Origin: Pluralibacter sp.
GTDB lineage: Bacteria > Pseudomonadota > Gammaproteobacteria > Enterobacterales > Enterobacteriaceae
DNA length: 46,868 nt
Assembly: GCF_019237635.1 (NCBI RefSeq)
Contig: NZ_JAFAGS010000180.1
Location: 1-46,868 of the forward strand
Direction: 5' to 3'
A model generated the notes under the pieces. It searched no databases and was not told the DNA's origin. It worked only from the letters and a program-made list of their open reading frames with translations. The translations under genes and the position numbers were made by a program. Positions 7,591 through 16,256 of this stretch are shown here, one piece after another (positions within the stretch are counted from its first letter, which is position 1; each line of letters opens with the position of its first letter).

Positions 7591-7805
7591 CGTTGCTCCT
7601 GATGCTTATGCCAGACGCGTTGGTTGAAGTTTTCAACGGATATGATTTCCAGCAAATTGTACATATCAGCTACGGAAAGCCTCTCCTGAAGGTCAAGATA
7701 AGAAGCTTTGCCGGAGCAGATAATTGCGTTTATTGCTGATGAGATATTTACAGGTGAGACTAGCTTTGCCGGAAGAGACTCTTCATCCATGAAGGGGTAT
7801 TTCAC
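7587..7805 (-). CDS. Tail assembly chaperone, frameshift extension (GT-T like)
   Basis: A 72-codon ORF between the first chaperone and the tape measure, open in the -1 frame of its neighbour. It can be read independently from GTG 7805 (GTGA overlap with the previous TGA), or as a -1 frameshift product through the slippery TTTTTTA at 7820-7826. The second route gives a fusion of about 208 aa (131 + 5 + 72). This arrangement matches G/GT of lambda and gpE/E' of P2, where the fusion coats the tape measure during tail assembly. The weak start codon favours the fusion. Confidence 0.75.
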   Translation of the reverse strand: MKYPFMDEESLPAKLVSPVNISSAINAIICSGKASYLDLQERLSVADMYNLLEIISVENFNQRVWHKHQEQR

Positions 7806-8212
7806 TCTCCGGCGATCGTTAAAAAATCAAAATTCACCTGGAAAACTTTATCCAGCAAGGTGCGAATGGTGGAAACCTCTTCGAAATCCAGAGAGCCATT
7901 CACCTTGCGCTGCTGCTGTTTACCGTCATTGGTGATGATGATATCCACAGTAGACATCAATCGGTCACGCAACTGGCGGGCGATATCAGGCGAGGATGCG
8001 GAAATGACACTCAGGCCAACTGTTGCCAGTCCCGCACATCCCATGGCGATCACATCCGCTGGGATTTCGCTAAAGTTAGAATCACCCATTGCGCGGAAGA
8101 TATCCTGAGCCAGAGTGTCGGCATCCCATGCCGACATTTCTGTGATGAGAAATTCTTTCCCTTTATCGCGCCCCTCTTCCTCCACGACGAAGGGAATCTC
8201 TTTTCGTGCCAT
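7802..8212 (-). CDS. Tail assembly chaperone (G-like)
   Basis: A 136-aa cytoplasmic chaperone that keeps the tape measure soluble and helps recruit tube subunits. It has a beta-rich start (EIPFVVEEEGRDKGKEFLITEMSA in two parts), a D-IFRAMGDSNF-EIP segment, and a helical body ending V-QVNFDFLTIAGE. The gene position before the tape measure and the in-frame slippery heptamer near its 3' end support the call. The start overlaps the tube stop (TGATG). Confidence 0.78.
   Translation of the reverse strand: MARKEIPFVVEEEGRDKGKEFLITEMSAWDADTLAQDIFRAMGDSNFSEIPADVIAMGCAGLATVGLSVISASSPDIARQLRDRLMSTVDIIITNDGKQQQRKVNGSLDFEEVSTIRTLLDKVFQVNFDFLTIAGE
7820..7826 (-). other. -1 ribosomal frameshift site TTTTTTA
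   Basis: Zero-frame codons read GAT TTT TTA, so the heptamer T TTT TTA has the canonical X XXY YYZ phase. After a -1 slip the next codons are AAC GAT CGC CGG AGA and then the downstream GTG AAA TAC, in frame with the 72-codon ORF. Confidence 0.8.
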
Positions 8213-8646
8213 CAGATAGCGCTCCGTGTAACTGTCTCAAAATGGAATACTGCCGGGCGAGGCTGCAGCACTCGACGGCCAGGAGGTGTTGGCGTCCAGG
8301 TATAAAGAACTCCGTTAACAAAGTTCCATTTCGCACCAAGCGCCGGCACGGTTAGCACTGCGTTACACGCAAACGCTGAAATTGCTGTTCGCTCTGCAGC
8401 AATCCAGTCATCAATCAGGCTACTGGCATTGGATGTCGCCATTAGGTTGATGGTGAACTCTGTCGGGTTGAAGATGAAGCCAGCGTGGTATTTACCGTCC
8501 GCAGACATCATGTCTTCCTTGTTCTGCAGCGCACCAGTTTCAAACATGTTGTCGGCTGCGTAATCGTCTACATCAAAACCGCCTGGATAGTAAGCAGGTA
8601 CGACGATGCGCAGCTTGGAATTAGCGGAAGTTATGTCGATAGGCAT
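8212..8646 (-). CDS. Tail tube protein (DUF3277-like)
   Basis: A 144-aa protein directly after the sheath gene, the usual place for the inner tube subunit. Start ATG 8646 (MPIDITSANSKLRIVV) has AAGGAAAGG upstream; the upstream in-frame ATG lacks one. The features ITLMA-like INLMATSNASSLIDDWIAAE and VLYTWTPTPPGRRVLQP agree with DUF3277 tube proteins of Mu/Aaphi23-like myoviruses (recalled). Subunits would stack as hexameric rings inside the sheath. Confidence 0.82.
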   Translation of the reverse strand: MPIDITSANSKLRIVVPAYYPGGFDVDDYAADNMFETGALQNKEDMMSADGKYHAGFIFNPTEFTINLMATSNASSLIDDWIAAERTAISAFACNAVLTVPALGAKWNFVNGVLYTWTPTPPGRRVLQPRPAVFHFETVTRSAI

Positions 8647-8702
8647 GAACCTTTCCTTATTTGTGATATACTGTTTGCACTCTAATATCAATTGAGGCGT
8701 CT

Positions 8703-9191
8703 ATGGATTTTCAGCATATGCTAGATATAAACCCTGAGACTGGGGTGATATTAAGTAAGGTTTTCAGAAGGGGTGCAGGTGCCGCTGGTCATCGCATCGG
8801 TAACATTAACCCTTATGGTTATTTGTGGTTTTTGCATAATGGCAAGAGGCATCTTAACCATAGAGTTATCTGGGAATTCTTTAACGGAAAAATACCTGAA
8901 GGAATGCAAATCGACCACATAAACGGGAGGCGAGATGACAATCGGCTGGCAAATCTTCGCCTTGTTGACGCCGCTCAAAACAGCAGAAACAGGAAGCGAC
9001 AACAAAATAATTCCACAGGTGTTACTGGCGTTTATCCATATAAAGATACCGGGAGATTTTGCGTACAAATAGGCTCCGGCAAGAGCCGAATTTTCCTAGG
9101 TATTTTTGACACTTTATTCGATGCCGCTTGCGCCAGAAAATCCGCTGAAATCAATTCCCATTACCACCCAAATCACGGTAGGGCGGCTTAG
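8703..9191 (+). CDS. HNH homing endonuclease with AP2 domain (copy 1)
   Basis: A 162-aa protein on the strand opposite to the late genes, between tube and sheath. HNH core: HRVIWEFFNGKIPEGMQIDH then INGRRDDNRLANLRLV (about 58-93). The DHIN and DNR-NLR residues are the metal and catalytic elements. The C-terminal part (STGVTGVYPY through IFLGIFDTLFDAA) is an AP2-type DNA-binding domain. GAGG lies before ATG 8703, and it has its own terminator. It is a free-standing homing-type gene, one of four related copies here. Confidence 0.87.
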   Translation: MDFQHMLDINPETGVILSKVFRRGAGAAGHRIGNINPYGYLWFLHNGKRHLNHRVIWEFFNGKIPEGMQIDHINGRRDDNRLANLRLVDAAQNSRNRKRQQNNSTGVTGVYPYKDTGRFCVQIGSGKSRIFLGIFDTLFDAACARKSAEINSHYHPNHGRAA

Positions 9192-9203
9192 TCGCCCTTT
9201 TAT
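9181..9203 (+). terminator. Terminator overlapping HNH copy 1 stop
   Basis: GGGCG (9181-9185) and CGCCC (9193-9197) form a stem with a 7-nt loop, followed by TTTTATT. The TAG stop codon (9189-9191) lies in the loop. It prevents read-through into antisense RNA over the sheath gene. Confidence 0.75.
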
Positions 9204-10690
9204 TATAGAATCGCGGTTGAGGACATATCGATGGATTGAATGAGTTGGCCGTCAACCCAGTAAAAGATTGCGCCTTTCAGGGTTCGCTCAAGACGAGCCG
9301 CACCAGTCTGGGTAGGGATGAACAGATACCAACCCTCAGAATAAAGCGTTGCGGAGATATCCTTGCGTACGGTGTTATTCACGATGCGAATCTGTGCCTG
9401 GTCGAGCACTACGCCCTTCTGAATTGCTCCGAACGTCAGGGCCTGATTGGCAACATCAATCGTCGCCGCCTGAATGGCACCATAACCGTTTTGGTTGAAT
9501 GGGTATGACTGATTATTGGTGAACAGGTTCGCATATGCACCAACGAGATTGGCGTTAATCCATACTTGGTCAATAAAGCTATCCAGCCAGACAAACTTCC
9601 CAGTAATCGCACCATCAGATGCATACTGCGCCATCGTCTTATTCAGGCTGTATGAACCGTAGAAGTTATAGCCGTTAGACTTCAGGGCTTGTGCAGTTGC
9701 CAGATCGCTTACGTTAGGCGCAAGACCGGAGAAGCCTCGGAATTTGAACGACACGCGACCATTTGTCCGGGCGAAGTCTACAGATGCCGCATATGCAAGC
9801 GCTGTAACGCTGTACAGATATGAACCGTACACCGGGAAGATGTTCTCATACCCGTTAGCAACGACAACTTTCTGCACGAAGCAGTTAGCGTTGTTGGCGA
9901 TAGTGCCTGCAGCAGTAGTGTCATGCACCACATAGCCGAAGCGGTTTTTGCTGCCATTTGCCCACGCACACAGTTCCGTTTTCTGGTCATCCGTTAACTC
10001 AACCAGGGAGTTAAACAGAATCCAGTTCTGGTTGGTGTTGATGATGTTATTCATCGTGTCAGTCAGCGTGACTGCATCAGAGCCCGGGGAAACGGTAGCG
10101 GCTGTTGCTTGCGTCAGCAGCAGGCCGGTAGCCAGCGCACCAGGAGATGCGTAAGACACCTGACTATCTGCGCCGGTAGTCACTGATCGAATGATGAAGC
10201 GATTAGCGATAGGAAGCCATTCAACCGCCACTTTACTCGCGCCGATACCGGTCTGCAGCTTGGATGCGATGTCGCTGAAGCTTGTTGCAGTGGAAAGGTC
10301 GATAGACGAGCTGGTAGTTGATACGCCATCAATCGTGAGGGTAATTGTGCCTGCTGGAATTGCCTTTAGTGTCGCTAGTGCAACACCTTTCAGATTTCCT
10401 GACAGCAGGTATCCAGCCACGTCAGCAGTAATAACGCGGTACATCAGCAATTCACCCGGGATAACGGATGAGTTTTCGTAGCCGTTGAAATACTGCTGCG
10501 CGGCAAGGAATTCTTTTGATGTGCTTCCCATAAGGGCTGATACATCTGCTGCAGAGAAGTAAGAGACAACTGAGCCCACGGGCACCAGTTCATTGTCAGT
10601 CAGCATCAGGCCGTTAGCATCAACCGCAGAACCGGCAGGTGTAACGACGTTTGGCGTGATATTAAAATCCGTTGATAAAGGTATTGTCAT
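9203..10690 (-). CDS. Contractile tail sheath protein (DUF3383-like)
   Basis: A 495-aa protein forming the contractile sheath around the tube. It opens MTIPLSTDFNITPNVVTPAG; the middle holds VELTDDQKTELCAWANGSKN and a tandem of aromatic strands. The C-terminal half has FRGFSGLAPNVSDLATAQAL, KFVWLDSFIDQVWINANL and GAIQKGVVLDQAQI, all features of DUF3383-type sheaths in this myovirus group (recalled). The size fits. It is flanked on both sides by plus-strand HNH genes, the upstream one separating it from the neck genes by more than 500 bp. Confidence 0.85.
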   Translation of the reverse strand: MTIPLSTDFNITPNVVTPAGSAVDANGLMLTDNELVPVGSVVSYFSAADVSALMGSTSKEFLAAQQYFNGYENSSVIPGELLMYRVITADVAGYLLSGNLKGVALATLKAIPAGTITLTIDGVSTTSSSIDLSTATSFSDIASKLQTGIGASKVAVEWLPIANRFIIRSVTTGADSQVSYASPGALATGLLLTQATAATVSPGSDAVTLTDTMNNIINTNQNWILFNSLVELTDDQKTELCAWANGSKNRFGYVVHDTTAAGTIANNANCFVQKVVVANGYENIFPVYGSYLYSVTALAYAASVDFARTNGRVSFKFRGFSGLAPNVSDLATAQALKSNGYNFYGSYSLNKTMAQYASDGAITGKFVWLDSFIDQVWINANLVGAYANLFTNNQSYPFNQNGYGAIQAATIDVANQALTFGAIQKGVVLDQAQIRIVNNTVRKDISATLYSEGWYLFIPTQTGAARLERTLKGAIFYWVDGQLIQSIDMSSTAIL

Positions 10691-10736
10691 TTCAGTATAA
10701 TTCCACTTTAAATGATTTTACGGGAAGGGGTCAGAC

Positions 10737-11228
10737 ATGCCGAATTACAACGAATATTTTTCATATGATCCGCATCTTGGCACTCTTACCTGGATTAAAA
10801 CTAATTCTCCGCGAGCTAAGGCAGGAAGCGTTGTTTCCTACACCAGTAAGCAGAGTGGGTATGTCCAGGTAAGGTTAAATGGTCGACTTACCATGGTTCA
10901 TAGAATCGTATGGGAAATGCATTTCGGACCTATTCCATCTGGAATGGAAGTTGATCACATAAACAGGATTAGGAACGACAATAGATTGCAAAATCTTAGG
11001 CTTGTAACACCATCAGATAATTGCAAAAACAGAGGCATTCGAATTGATAACAAAACAGGTTATCCTGGTGTTAAATTCCATAAGAAAAACAATAATTGGA
11101 ATGCAAGGATTACCCACAACGGAATTCAGGTTCATTTGGGTTGCTTTGATACCTTTGAAAAAGCCAAGCAAGCCAGAATTAATGCTGAAAAGCGTAAGGG
11201 GGTTGTTGACCCAATTAATTCTAATTAA
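10737..11228 (+). CDS. HNH homing endonuclease with AP2 domain (copy 2)
   Basis: A 163-aa protein opposite to the late operon, just upstream of the sheath start. It begins MPNYNEYFSYDPHLGTLTWI; HNH core HRIVWEMHFGPIPSGMEVDH, INRIRNDNRLQNLRLV; AP2 region TGYPGVKFHKKNNNWNARIT and HLGCFDTFEKAKQA. GAAGGGG precedes ATG 10737. The 3' end overlaps the convergent neck-gene stop by 8 bp. It is AT-richer than the structural genes around it, a sign of separate origin. Confidence 0.87.
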   Translation: MPNYNEYFSYDPHLGTLTWIKTNSPRAKAGSVVSYTSKQSGYVQVRLNGRLTMVHRIVWEMHFGPIPSGMEVDHINRIRNDNRLQNLRLVTPSDNCKNRGIRIDNKTGYPGVKFHKKNNNWNARITHNGIQVHLGCFDTFEKAKQARINAEKRKGVVDPINSN

Positions 11229-11739
11229 CTTTAATATCCACCATTTCTGTAGATATCTCCGCCTTATCAAAGTAATCCTGCCTCAAGCTCACTGTTATGT
11301 GGGCTTGCAGTGACAACGTCAGGGTCCATCTTTCCTGCCATTGACTTTCCGCATCAATCATCGGCGCTTGAATAGCCGGGGATGAATAGAGAGGTGCCAG
11401 TCTGGCATCGATGCCTTTGATAGTGTCGTAGCCGTAGCCACTGGCGAATGTGGTTTCTAAGGCAATAGCCCGATCCCCTGCACCCTGACCATAGATATCC
11501 ACCTGGATATCAGCCTGGCGAACTTCGGTATATCCCATAGCGCTTGTCGACGGTGAGCCAGTGTCCTGCTTGATGTCTCTCGTCGTGGATAGCCGGGTAA
11601 ATCGCAAGGGGGTCAGGATGCAGAACTGGCCTTTTTGCATCGGCACCCTGTTAGCCTGTGCCTGTTGGCAGGTTCCGGCTATAGGCTCGATGTAGCCAGC
11701 AAGTACATCGATAACATCATCTACGGTGAAGTCATTCAT
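11221..11739 (-). CDS. Neck/tail terminator protein
   Basis: A 172-aa protein. Start ATG 11739 (MNDFTVDDVIDVLAGYIEP) follows CAGGTGAGCCC and overlaps the previous stop (ATGA). A longer frame adds 15 unsupported residues. The arrangement of RFTRLSTTRDI and E-RQADIQVDIYGQGAGDRA resembles the gp12-like/LIC_12616 neck proteins that close the top of the tail before head joining. The call rests on these and on order before the sheath gene. Confidence 0.65.
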   Translation of the reverse strand: MNDFTVDDVIDVLAGYIEPIAGTCQQAQANRVPMQKGQFCILTPLRFTRLSTTRDIKQDTGSPSTSAMGYTEVRQADIQVDIYGQGAGDRAIALETTFASGYGYDTIKGIDARLAPLYSSPAIQAPMIDAESQWQERWTLTLSLQAHITVSLRQDYFDKAEISTEMVDIKVN

Positions 11740-12107
11740 GGGCTCACCTGCAATACCGCAATCAGCCGGCACCACGAATCCCAAAGCTCTACCGGTTCAA
11801 CGACAAGCCATTGCTCACCATTAATCACGAAGATGTCTCCACCCTGCTCCATCTCGCGCTGGACGCTGAAATAGTTGCCATTGACGTAAATAACCTTCGC
11901 CAGCCCCTGAATGTTCAGGCCGTCTACGTGCTGCATATCGCCGCGGCTGATTGGCTGTAGTTGAATAGTGACGTTCTGGTCTGGCAGATAAGATGGCATT
12001 GGCTTTCGCCCGGGACCGATGGTTTCACCAGCGTACTTCTTCAGGATTGCTGAGATATTGGGGTTGATGCTGGTGATCGCGTTATTGGCTACTTGTCTGA
12101 GATTCAA
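11736..12107 (-). CDS. Head-tail connector-type protein, TTG start
   Basis: A 123-aa beta-rich protein in the head-completion cluster. No ATG occurs before residue 37. TTG 12107 has a strong GAGGTGAG site 5 nt upstream and is taken as the start. GDMQHVDGLNIQGLAKVIYV and GGDIFVINGEQWLVVEPVEL suggest the small beta-barrel connector fold found between the portal adaptor and the tail terminator. It overlaps the upstream gene by 26 bp. Function inferred from order. Confidence 0.62.
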   Translation of the reverse strand: MNLRQVANNAITSINPNISAILKKYAGETIGPGRKPMPSYLPDQNVTIQLQPISRGDMQHVDGLNIQGLAKVIYVNGNYFSVQREMEQGGDIFVINGEQWLVVEPVELWDSWCRLIAVLQVSP

Positions 12108-12528
12108 TTTCGCTCACCTCGTAGCTAACGCTATCCAACATGTTTTTGGTGTCAATCAGCGGCTTATCAAAACCCTTCCTTGCAATCGTCACTGGTGAAA
12201 GTGGTGGAGAATCAAGGGCACGAATCGACTGCTGTATATCAGCGGCGATAATGGTTCCCAGCATTGAAAATACTTCTTCAATGTCATCACCACGCTCAAT
12301 TAGCAAAGCCGCCTGCTCTTTCCACTCTTCTTCATGCTCCGCTATTGCATTTCTGAAGAAAGGTCGTGGCGGCTGATTATGAGCCGGATTGCCATACTCG
12401 TTGGTTGCGGCAACCATAGGGACCGGAATTACACCGTTGTAGGTTGATCCCTCAAGAAAACCGACCTTTAGCTGAATGTTAGAAAATTGCTTTTCAACCT
12501 CATCAAGCACGTCCATTACCTTATCCAT
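12082..12528 (-). CDS. Tail completion / HK97 gp10-like protein
   Basis: A 148-aa protein. PMVAATNEYGNPAHNQPPRP followed by FFRNAIAEHEEEW is the characteristic NE-G-----PPRPF-R segment of the gp10-like/Mu gpG-type virion morphogenesis family, which completes the head-tail joint. The last third holds LSPVTIARKG-DKPLIDTKNMLDS, also typical (PL-DTG-L--S). The start overlaps the preceding stop as TGATG. Confidence 0.78.
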   Translation of the reverse strand: MDKVMDVLDEVEKQFSNIQLKVGFLEGSTYNGVIPVPMVAATNEYGNPAHNQPPRPFFRNAIAEHEEEWKEQAALLIERGDDIEEVFSMLGTIIAADIQQSIRALDSPPLSPVTIARKGFDKPLIDTKNMLDSVSYEVSEIESQTSSQ

Positions 12529-12959
12529 CAGTACCTCCGGTAATATCCGTAGGGATAATTTGATGGGGAGTGACCGCTTATGTACTGGAAGGTGCGGAAT
12601 GGTGCCGTAGCATTCCAGTAATCAGCGCCATACTTTGTTTGCATGTACCATGCTGAATTTGCTGTTACCCCTGGCATATCCGCATGAACGCTAACTGAAC
12701 CCTCTGAAGCGCTGTCGATTCTCCCAACCAATCCGGATGGTGACTGCCCATTAGCGCCCGAGTAAAGAAAGGCGATATGGGCAACCAGCATATTCAGCAG
12801 CATTGCGCGGACAGCCAAATCCGACACACGACTGAAGTCTGTGTTATCGAGATAGATAGTTGCCTGGGTGAAATACTGCTGGAGTAGTGCGTCGTCGACA
12901 GATGAGAATTCAGGGTAACGTAGCTTAAATGCGACGGGGTCAAATATTACGACGCCCAT
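12528..12959 (-). CDS. Head-tail adaptor (DUF4054-like)
   Basis: A 143-aa helical protein starting [19 protein letters not shown], with the F---YPEF motif followed by [13 protein letters not shown]. These are hallmarks of DUF4054/gp6-like adaptors that bind under the portal. Later [20 protein letters not shown] and a terminal aromatic stretch agree. It lies between the capsid cluster and tail-completion genes. Confidence 0.8.
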   Translation of the reverse strand: MGVVIFDPVAFKLRYPEFSSVDDALLQQYFTQATIYLDNTDFSRVSDLAVRAMLLNMLVAHIAFLYSGANGQSPSGLVGRIDSASEGSVSVHADMPGVTANSAWYMQTKYGADYWNATAPFRTFQYISGHSPSNYPYGYYRRY

Positions 12960-12971
12960 TCACTGCTCCCG

Positions 12972-13319
12972 CTATTTGGTATCGGCCTTTTTAACACCAG
13001 GGGCCGGATTTTCAGGATCCATTCCTTCCAGGCCAGTTTTCTCTTCAGCCAGTTCTTTCGCTTGCGCTTTAACGCTGCGCTCGTCTTTCTGGATGAAAAT
13101 GGCGTTGTTCTGGATATAAGCTGCATCCTGATACATGGCAACAAACTTATCCATGAAGTCTTTTTCGACCTGAGTAACTCCGAATGCACCTTCGGGAATG
13201 GCCCCATCAAGACCACGAAGGGAGGTTGTTGCCGCCCCGTTCAGGATTACCGTTTTGCCGTCGATAGTGACCTGCAGTCCATTAGGCAATTTGCAGCCTA
13301 CGCTTACCATTTCAGCCAT
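12972..13319 (-). CDS. Small structural-cluster protein, unknown
   Basis: A 115-aa protein not recognised with certainty. LPNGLQVTIDGKTVILNGA at the N-terminus looks like a short beta domain of the kind found beside capsid genes. FMDKFVAMYQDAAYIQNNAIF and a Lys/Glu/Ala helix follow, and the C-terminus is proline-rich and charged (PENPAPGVKKADTK). It sits 3 bp after the capsid stop, so it belongs to the head operon. Confidence 0.6.
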   Translation of the reverse strand: MAEMVSVGCKLPNGLQVTIDGKTVILNGAATTSLRGLDGAIPEGAFGVTQVEKDFMDKFVAMYQDAAYIQNNAIFIQKDERSVKAQAKELAEEKTGLEGMDPENPAPGVKKADTK

Positions 13320-13322
13320 GAA

Positions 13323-14363
13323 TTAAACTCCAAGCAGGCCGGCGACAGCCAGCGGTTGACGAATGATTGCACCCCAGGTGCCACCTGTTTTCTTCTGCTT
13401 ATAAGCAGAAAGGTCTACCACCACAGGGTGTGTGCGCATTTTTTCGGTAAATGCACAGTAGCCAGTATCCTGACCATCCAGATCGTCAGCAATGAGCTGA
13501 ACAAGCTGACCTGATGCGGTGTTGTACTCAACAGCAGTAACAACGCGCAGGTTCGGGAAGTTTTTCTTCAACTGGTCTGAAACGTTCACGTTATACATGT
13601 TCGTTTTGGTCAGATTAGCTTCAGATTCAGGAGACATCGCCAGCGTCATTTTGCTGTCGCGCTCAACATAGCCCTTAGTCTGGGTGATTAACTGCTTGTA
13701 CAGCGCCTGGATGTCGTCATACACAGCCTGGCCATCTTTGGTTGCCCAAGTAGTGCCACTGCCAGTACCAGTTGCTGCCGGGGTGATTGGTGCAGGCAGG
13801 TTTGGGTCATTCAGAATGCCGTAGTTCTTCAGCCCAGATACACCGAAGAAGTAGGACTTGTTCTGGAATTTATTCAGGGTCAGTGCTGAAGCGGTGTTCA
13901 GTTGCTGAGCCCATGCGATACGGCCTTCGCCATAGCGGTCCAGTTCCAGCTCACCCCACTGGGTGATGGTCTGGTAGAGGTATGACTCACGTGCAACCCA
14001 GTTAACGTTCGCGCTCACCTGACCGTTGTTGTTGTAGTCGCCATAGCTGGATACCTGACCGGTAGATTCGACAACCGGGAATTGCGCGGTCATGGTAGTC
14101 CAGTCGCCTTTCTTCGTTTCGCCCATGATTTCCACCGCTTTCATCGGAGTAACCAGGATGCGAATCAGCTCAGGGTCTACGTAGTTGGTGAAGTACCATG
14201 GAATGCCTGCGTTACTGGCGGTTACCAGTGTCGGCTGCGCATCCATCGCGTATGAATAGCTATTCGCTACCGCGTCAGTCAGATAGGCTTTGGCTTCGGG
14301 AAGTACTACACCGTAATCCCGCTCAGCCATTGCTTTATGTTGTAAAAATTCTGCGTTGTTCAT
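13323..14363 (-). CDS. Major capsid protein (DUF2184-like)
   Basis: A 346-aa protein expected to have the HK97 fold. [20 protein letters not shown] leads to [20 protein letters not shown] (residues 53-72), then [14 protein letters not shown] and [16 protein letters not shown]. The middle segment [20 protein letters not shown] and the C-terminal [20 protein letters not shown] are features of DUF2184 capsids in this group (recalled). Copy number and maturation cannot be judged from sequence. The upstream acidic protease-scaffold protein would drive assembly. Confidence 0.86.
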   Translation of the reverse strand: MNNAEFLQHKAMAERDYGVVLPEAKAYLTDAVANSYSYAMDAQPTLVTASNAGIPWYFTNYVDPELIRILVTPMKAVEIMGETKKGDWTTMTAQFPVVESTGQVSSYGDYNNNGQVSANVNWVARESYLYQTITQWGELELDRYGEGRIAWAQQLNTASALTLNKFQNKSYFFGVSGLKNYGILNDPNLPAPITPAATGTGSGTTWATKDGQAVYDDIQALYKQLITQTKGYVERDSKMTLAMSPESEANLTKTNMYNVNVSDQLKKNFPNLRVVTAVEYNTASGQLVQLIADDLDGQDTGYCAFTEKMRTHPVVVDLSAYKQKKTGGTWGAIIRQPLAVAGLLGV

Positions 14364-14366
14364 CGA

Positions 14367-14846
14367 TTAGCTCCAGGTGCCCATCTGAATAAGTTCGCCA
14401 GCAGCGCCAGCGCTACCAACCACAAATTTTGTCTCTACATAACCAGCAACAGTTGCTCCAGCAGCGCCGGTGGTAATAGAGCCATCTGACAGTTTGGCGA
14501 AAATTTTCTGCCCTACTGTTGCCGCTCCCGCGGTGCGCACCCAGAAATCACCTGCTGTCATCAGAGTCATCTGGAAGCCAGGTTGAACAGTCATTGATGC
14601 TTCAGCCAGCCAGGTAGTGATTGAAGCCTGACCTTCGCGATGAACGAAGCCAGGTGGAACGCCAGTACCGGTATTATCTACCACGCCGTTAGTCACCCAG
14701 CCGAAACGACCGACGACCACACCATTGGTGCCAGCTACCAGAGCACCTTCACCCGCCAGCAAGCTTGCCTTCGGGTTTGCAGAAGCGAAGTCACCTTCTA
14801 CGCCTGGTGCCTGCTGCTGGTTGATTACATTTTGAAAGCCGCTCAT
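14367..14846 (-). CDS. Capsid-associated (decoration-like) protein
   Basis: A 159-aa beta-rich protein between protease/scaffold and capsid, the usual position for a head decoration or cement protein. The N-terminus (FQNVINQQQAPGVEGDFASA-NP) is typical of structural proteins in this position, and QKIFAKLSDGSITTGAAGA with VAGYVETKFVV forms the C-terminal strands. Rich in G, A, V and T. Ends 3 bp before the capsid start. Confidence 0.72.
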   Translation of the reverse strand: MSGFQNVINQQQAPGVEGDFASANPKASLLAGEGALVAGTNGVVVGRFGWVTNGVVDNTGTGVPPGFVHREGQASITTWLAEASMTVQPGFQMTLMTAGDFWVRTAGAATVGQKIFAKLSDGSITTGAAGATVAGYVETKFVVGSAGAAGELIQMGTWS

Positions 14847-14849
14847 TGC

Positions 14850-16118
14850 TTAGCTCCGTTTCATTTTGGTTGCGCCAGGGAATGCTTTGGCGAAAGAAGA
14901 TGTGGTCGCAGAATCCATGCCAATAACATTGGCAGGTTTGCGAGCTTCTGATTTCTGGATGATTGTGAACTCAACCATTGATCTCAGTGCTGAAGGGTGA
15001 ACGCCTTTGTGGTTAGCGCCTACAGAGTCAAGGGCGAAACGGTAGATGTCTTCAGCTGAATCCATCGCTACCAGGCTCACATCGCCAACGAGAGCGCGTA
15101 CGCACTCACGGGCTTCGTTTGCCTGACGAATGCGACCCATGACATTTTCTTCAGCTTTACGGATTAATGCGGCATCCATAGCAGCCTTGTCCTCTTTGTC
15201 TTCATCGTCTTCATCTTCGGCTTTCTTGTCCTTTTTATCGGACTCTTCATCTTCAGCCTTTTTATCTTCTTTTTTGGACTCGTCTTTATCCTCGTCCATC
15301 GCTTTGTCTTTCTTGTCGTCGCGCTCTTCTTTCTCTTCCTCTTCGAGTTCGAGATTTTTCTTGACCGCTTTTTCGACTTCTTCGAGGTCTGCGTCTTGTG
15401 CCAGGAATGGCTTCAGAGCAGCCGCGAGTTGTTTGGCTTTTGCCATCTCTTTTAGCTCCAGTGATAATGAATCCCCGACAACGACGTCGGATCCGGCTCT
15501 GCCCTCTATTACGAGTGCAACGTGGTTCCCGACGATATCGCGCATGACGCCATCGTATGGCTGGCCTTCATGTACGCCGGGGGTCATGTCGGCTACATAT
15601 CTGTAGGCCGACGAAAGCTCTTTCTTCTCATCTGTTTCGATTCCAGCGATGGAGTCTGCATCCCAGACAACAAGCGAGTTCTTAAGGTAAGTCCCGTCAA
15701 ATTCGGCATCAGTACCAGTAGAACCAACCACAGCCATCTTCTGAGGGTCTGCGGCAGTAACCGGAATGTGTTCATTGAGGAGCGGGATGTTGTTGAATGT
15801 GGTCGCCGCTTTTGCGAGCTCTTTTGGGTCGCGCAGCAGGTAGTAAACTTTGTCAGGCTGCAGGCCTAACGATTTGGAATTGGGGATTTCACGGCCATAG
15901 TAGGGGCAGATGTTAGCCTTGCTGATTGGCGTCACTTCGACGTGCAGGCGACCATCATTGTCAAAGGAGCGCACCGTTGCCCTGTCGAACGCCAGAGCTG
16001 AGTCACCTGCATAGCCATTGGCATATGCCGCACGCTCAACCTCTTCTGCCTTTTCTTTTGTATCGAATGGCCCTTCTTTTCCCCAATACCATTTGCCACT
16101 TTTTTCATGGACTGGCAT
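14850..16118 (-). CDS. Prohead protease / scaffold fusion (DUF2213-like)
   Basis: A 422-aa protein with two parts. Residues 1-220 match DUF2213: [62 protein letters not shown], and [20 protein letters not shown] with NHVALV-EGRAG. These suggest a serine-type prohead maturation protease (NHVAL and EH). Residues about 255-320 are an extreme low-complexity run of E, D and K, followed by a helical domain, as expected for a built-in scaffold. No other scaffold gene is seen. AAGG precedes ATG 16118. Confidence 0.82.
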   Translation of the reverse strand: MPVHEKSGKWYWGKEGPFDTKEKAEEVERAAYANGYAGDSALAFDRATVRSFDNDGRLHVEVTPISKANICPYYGREIPNSKSLGLQPDKVYYLLRDPKELAKAATTFNNIPLLNEHIPVTAADPQKMAVVGSTGTDAEFDGTYLKNSLVVWDADSIAGIETDEKKELSSAYRYVADMTPGVHEGQPYDGVMRDIVGNHVALVIEGRAGSDVVVGDSLSLELKEMAKAKQLAAALKPFLAQDADLEEVEKAVKKNLELEEEEKEERDDKKDKAMDEDKDESKKEDKKAEDEESDKKDKKAEDEDDEDKEDKAAMDAALIRKAEENVMGRIRQANEARECVRALVGDVSLVAMDSAEDIYRFALDSVGANHKGVHPSALRSMVEFTIIQKSEARKPANVIGMDSATTSSFAKAFPGATKMKRS

Positions 16119-16154
16119 GGATTTACCTTTCTTCAGGCAATAAAAAAGGCCGCC

Positions 16155-16256
16155 TTAGCGACCGTTGTTTTTCTTCAGAGACGTTATTGTCAGCGCGGCT
16201 ATGATTATGCCGCCAAATATCAATGTCAGGCCTAGTGCCTTGAACACTTCAATCAT
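16155..16256 (-). CDS. 33-aa single-pass membrane protein
   Basis: Starts MIEVFKALGLTLIFGGIIIA and continues ALTITSLKKNNGR: one hydrophobic helix (about residues 7-25) with a positive C-terminus, so N-out/C-in is likely. ATG 16256-16254 overlaps the head-morphogenesis stop (ATGA), which supports real, coupled translation. No homologue is recognised. A G-C stem with a U run (16141-16162) follows it. Confidence 0.6.
   Translation of the reverse strand: MIEVFKALGLTLIFGGIIIAALTITSLKKNNGR

Noticed and set aside
15130..15606. 158-codon plus-strand Ser-rich frame
   Set aside because: Antisense image of the D/E/K repeat in the protease-scaffold gene.
16141..16162. Terminator between protease and small membrane ORF
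   Set aside because: AAGGC/GCCTT stem leaves almost no loop and lies inside an operon that must be read through; too weak to list as a terminator.
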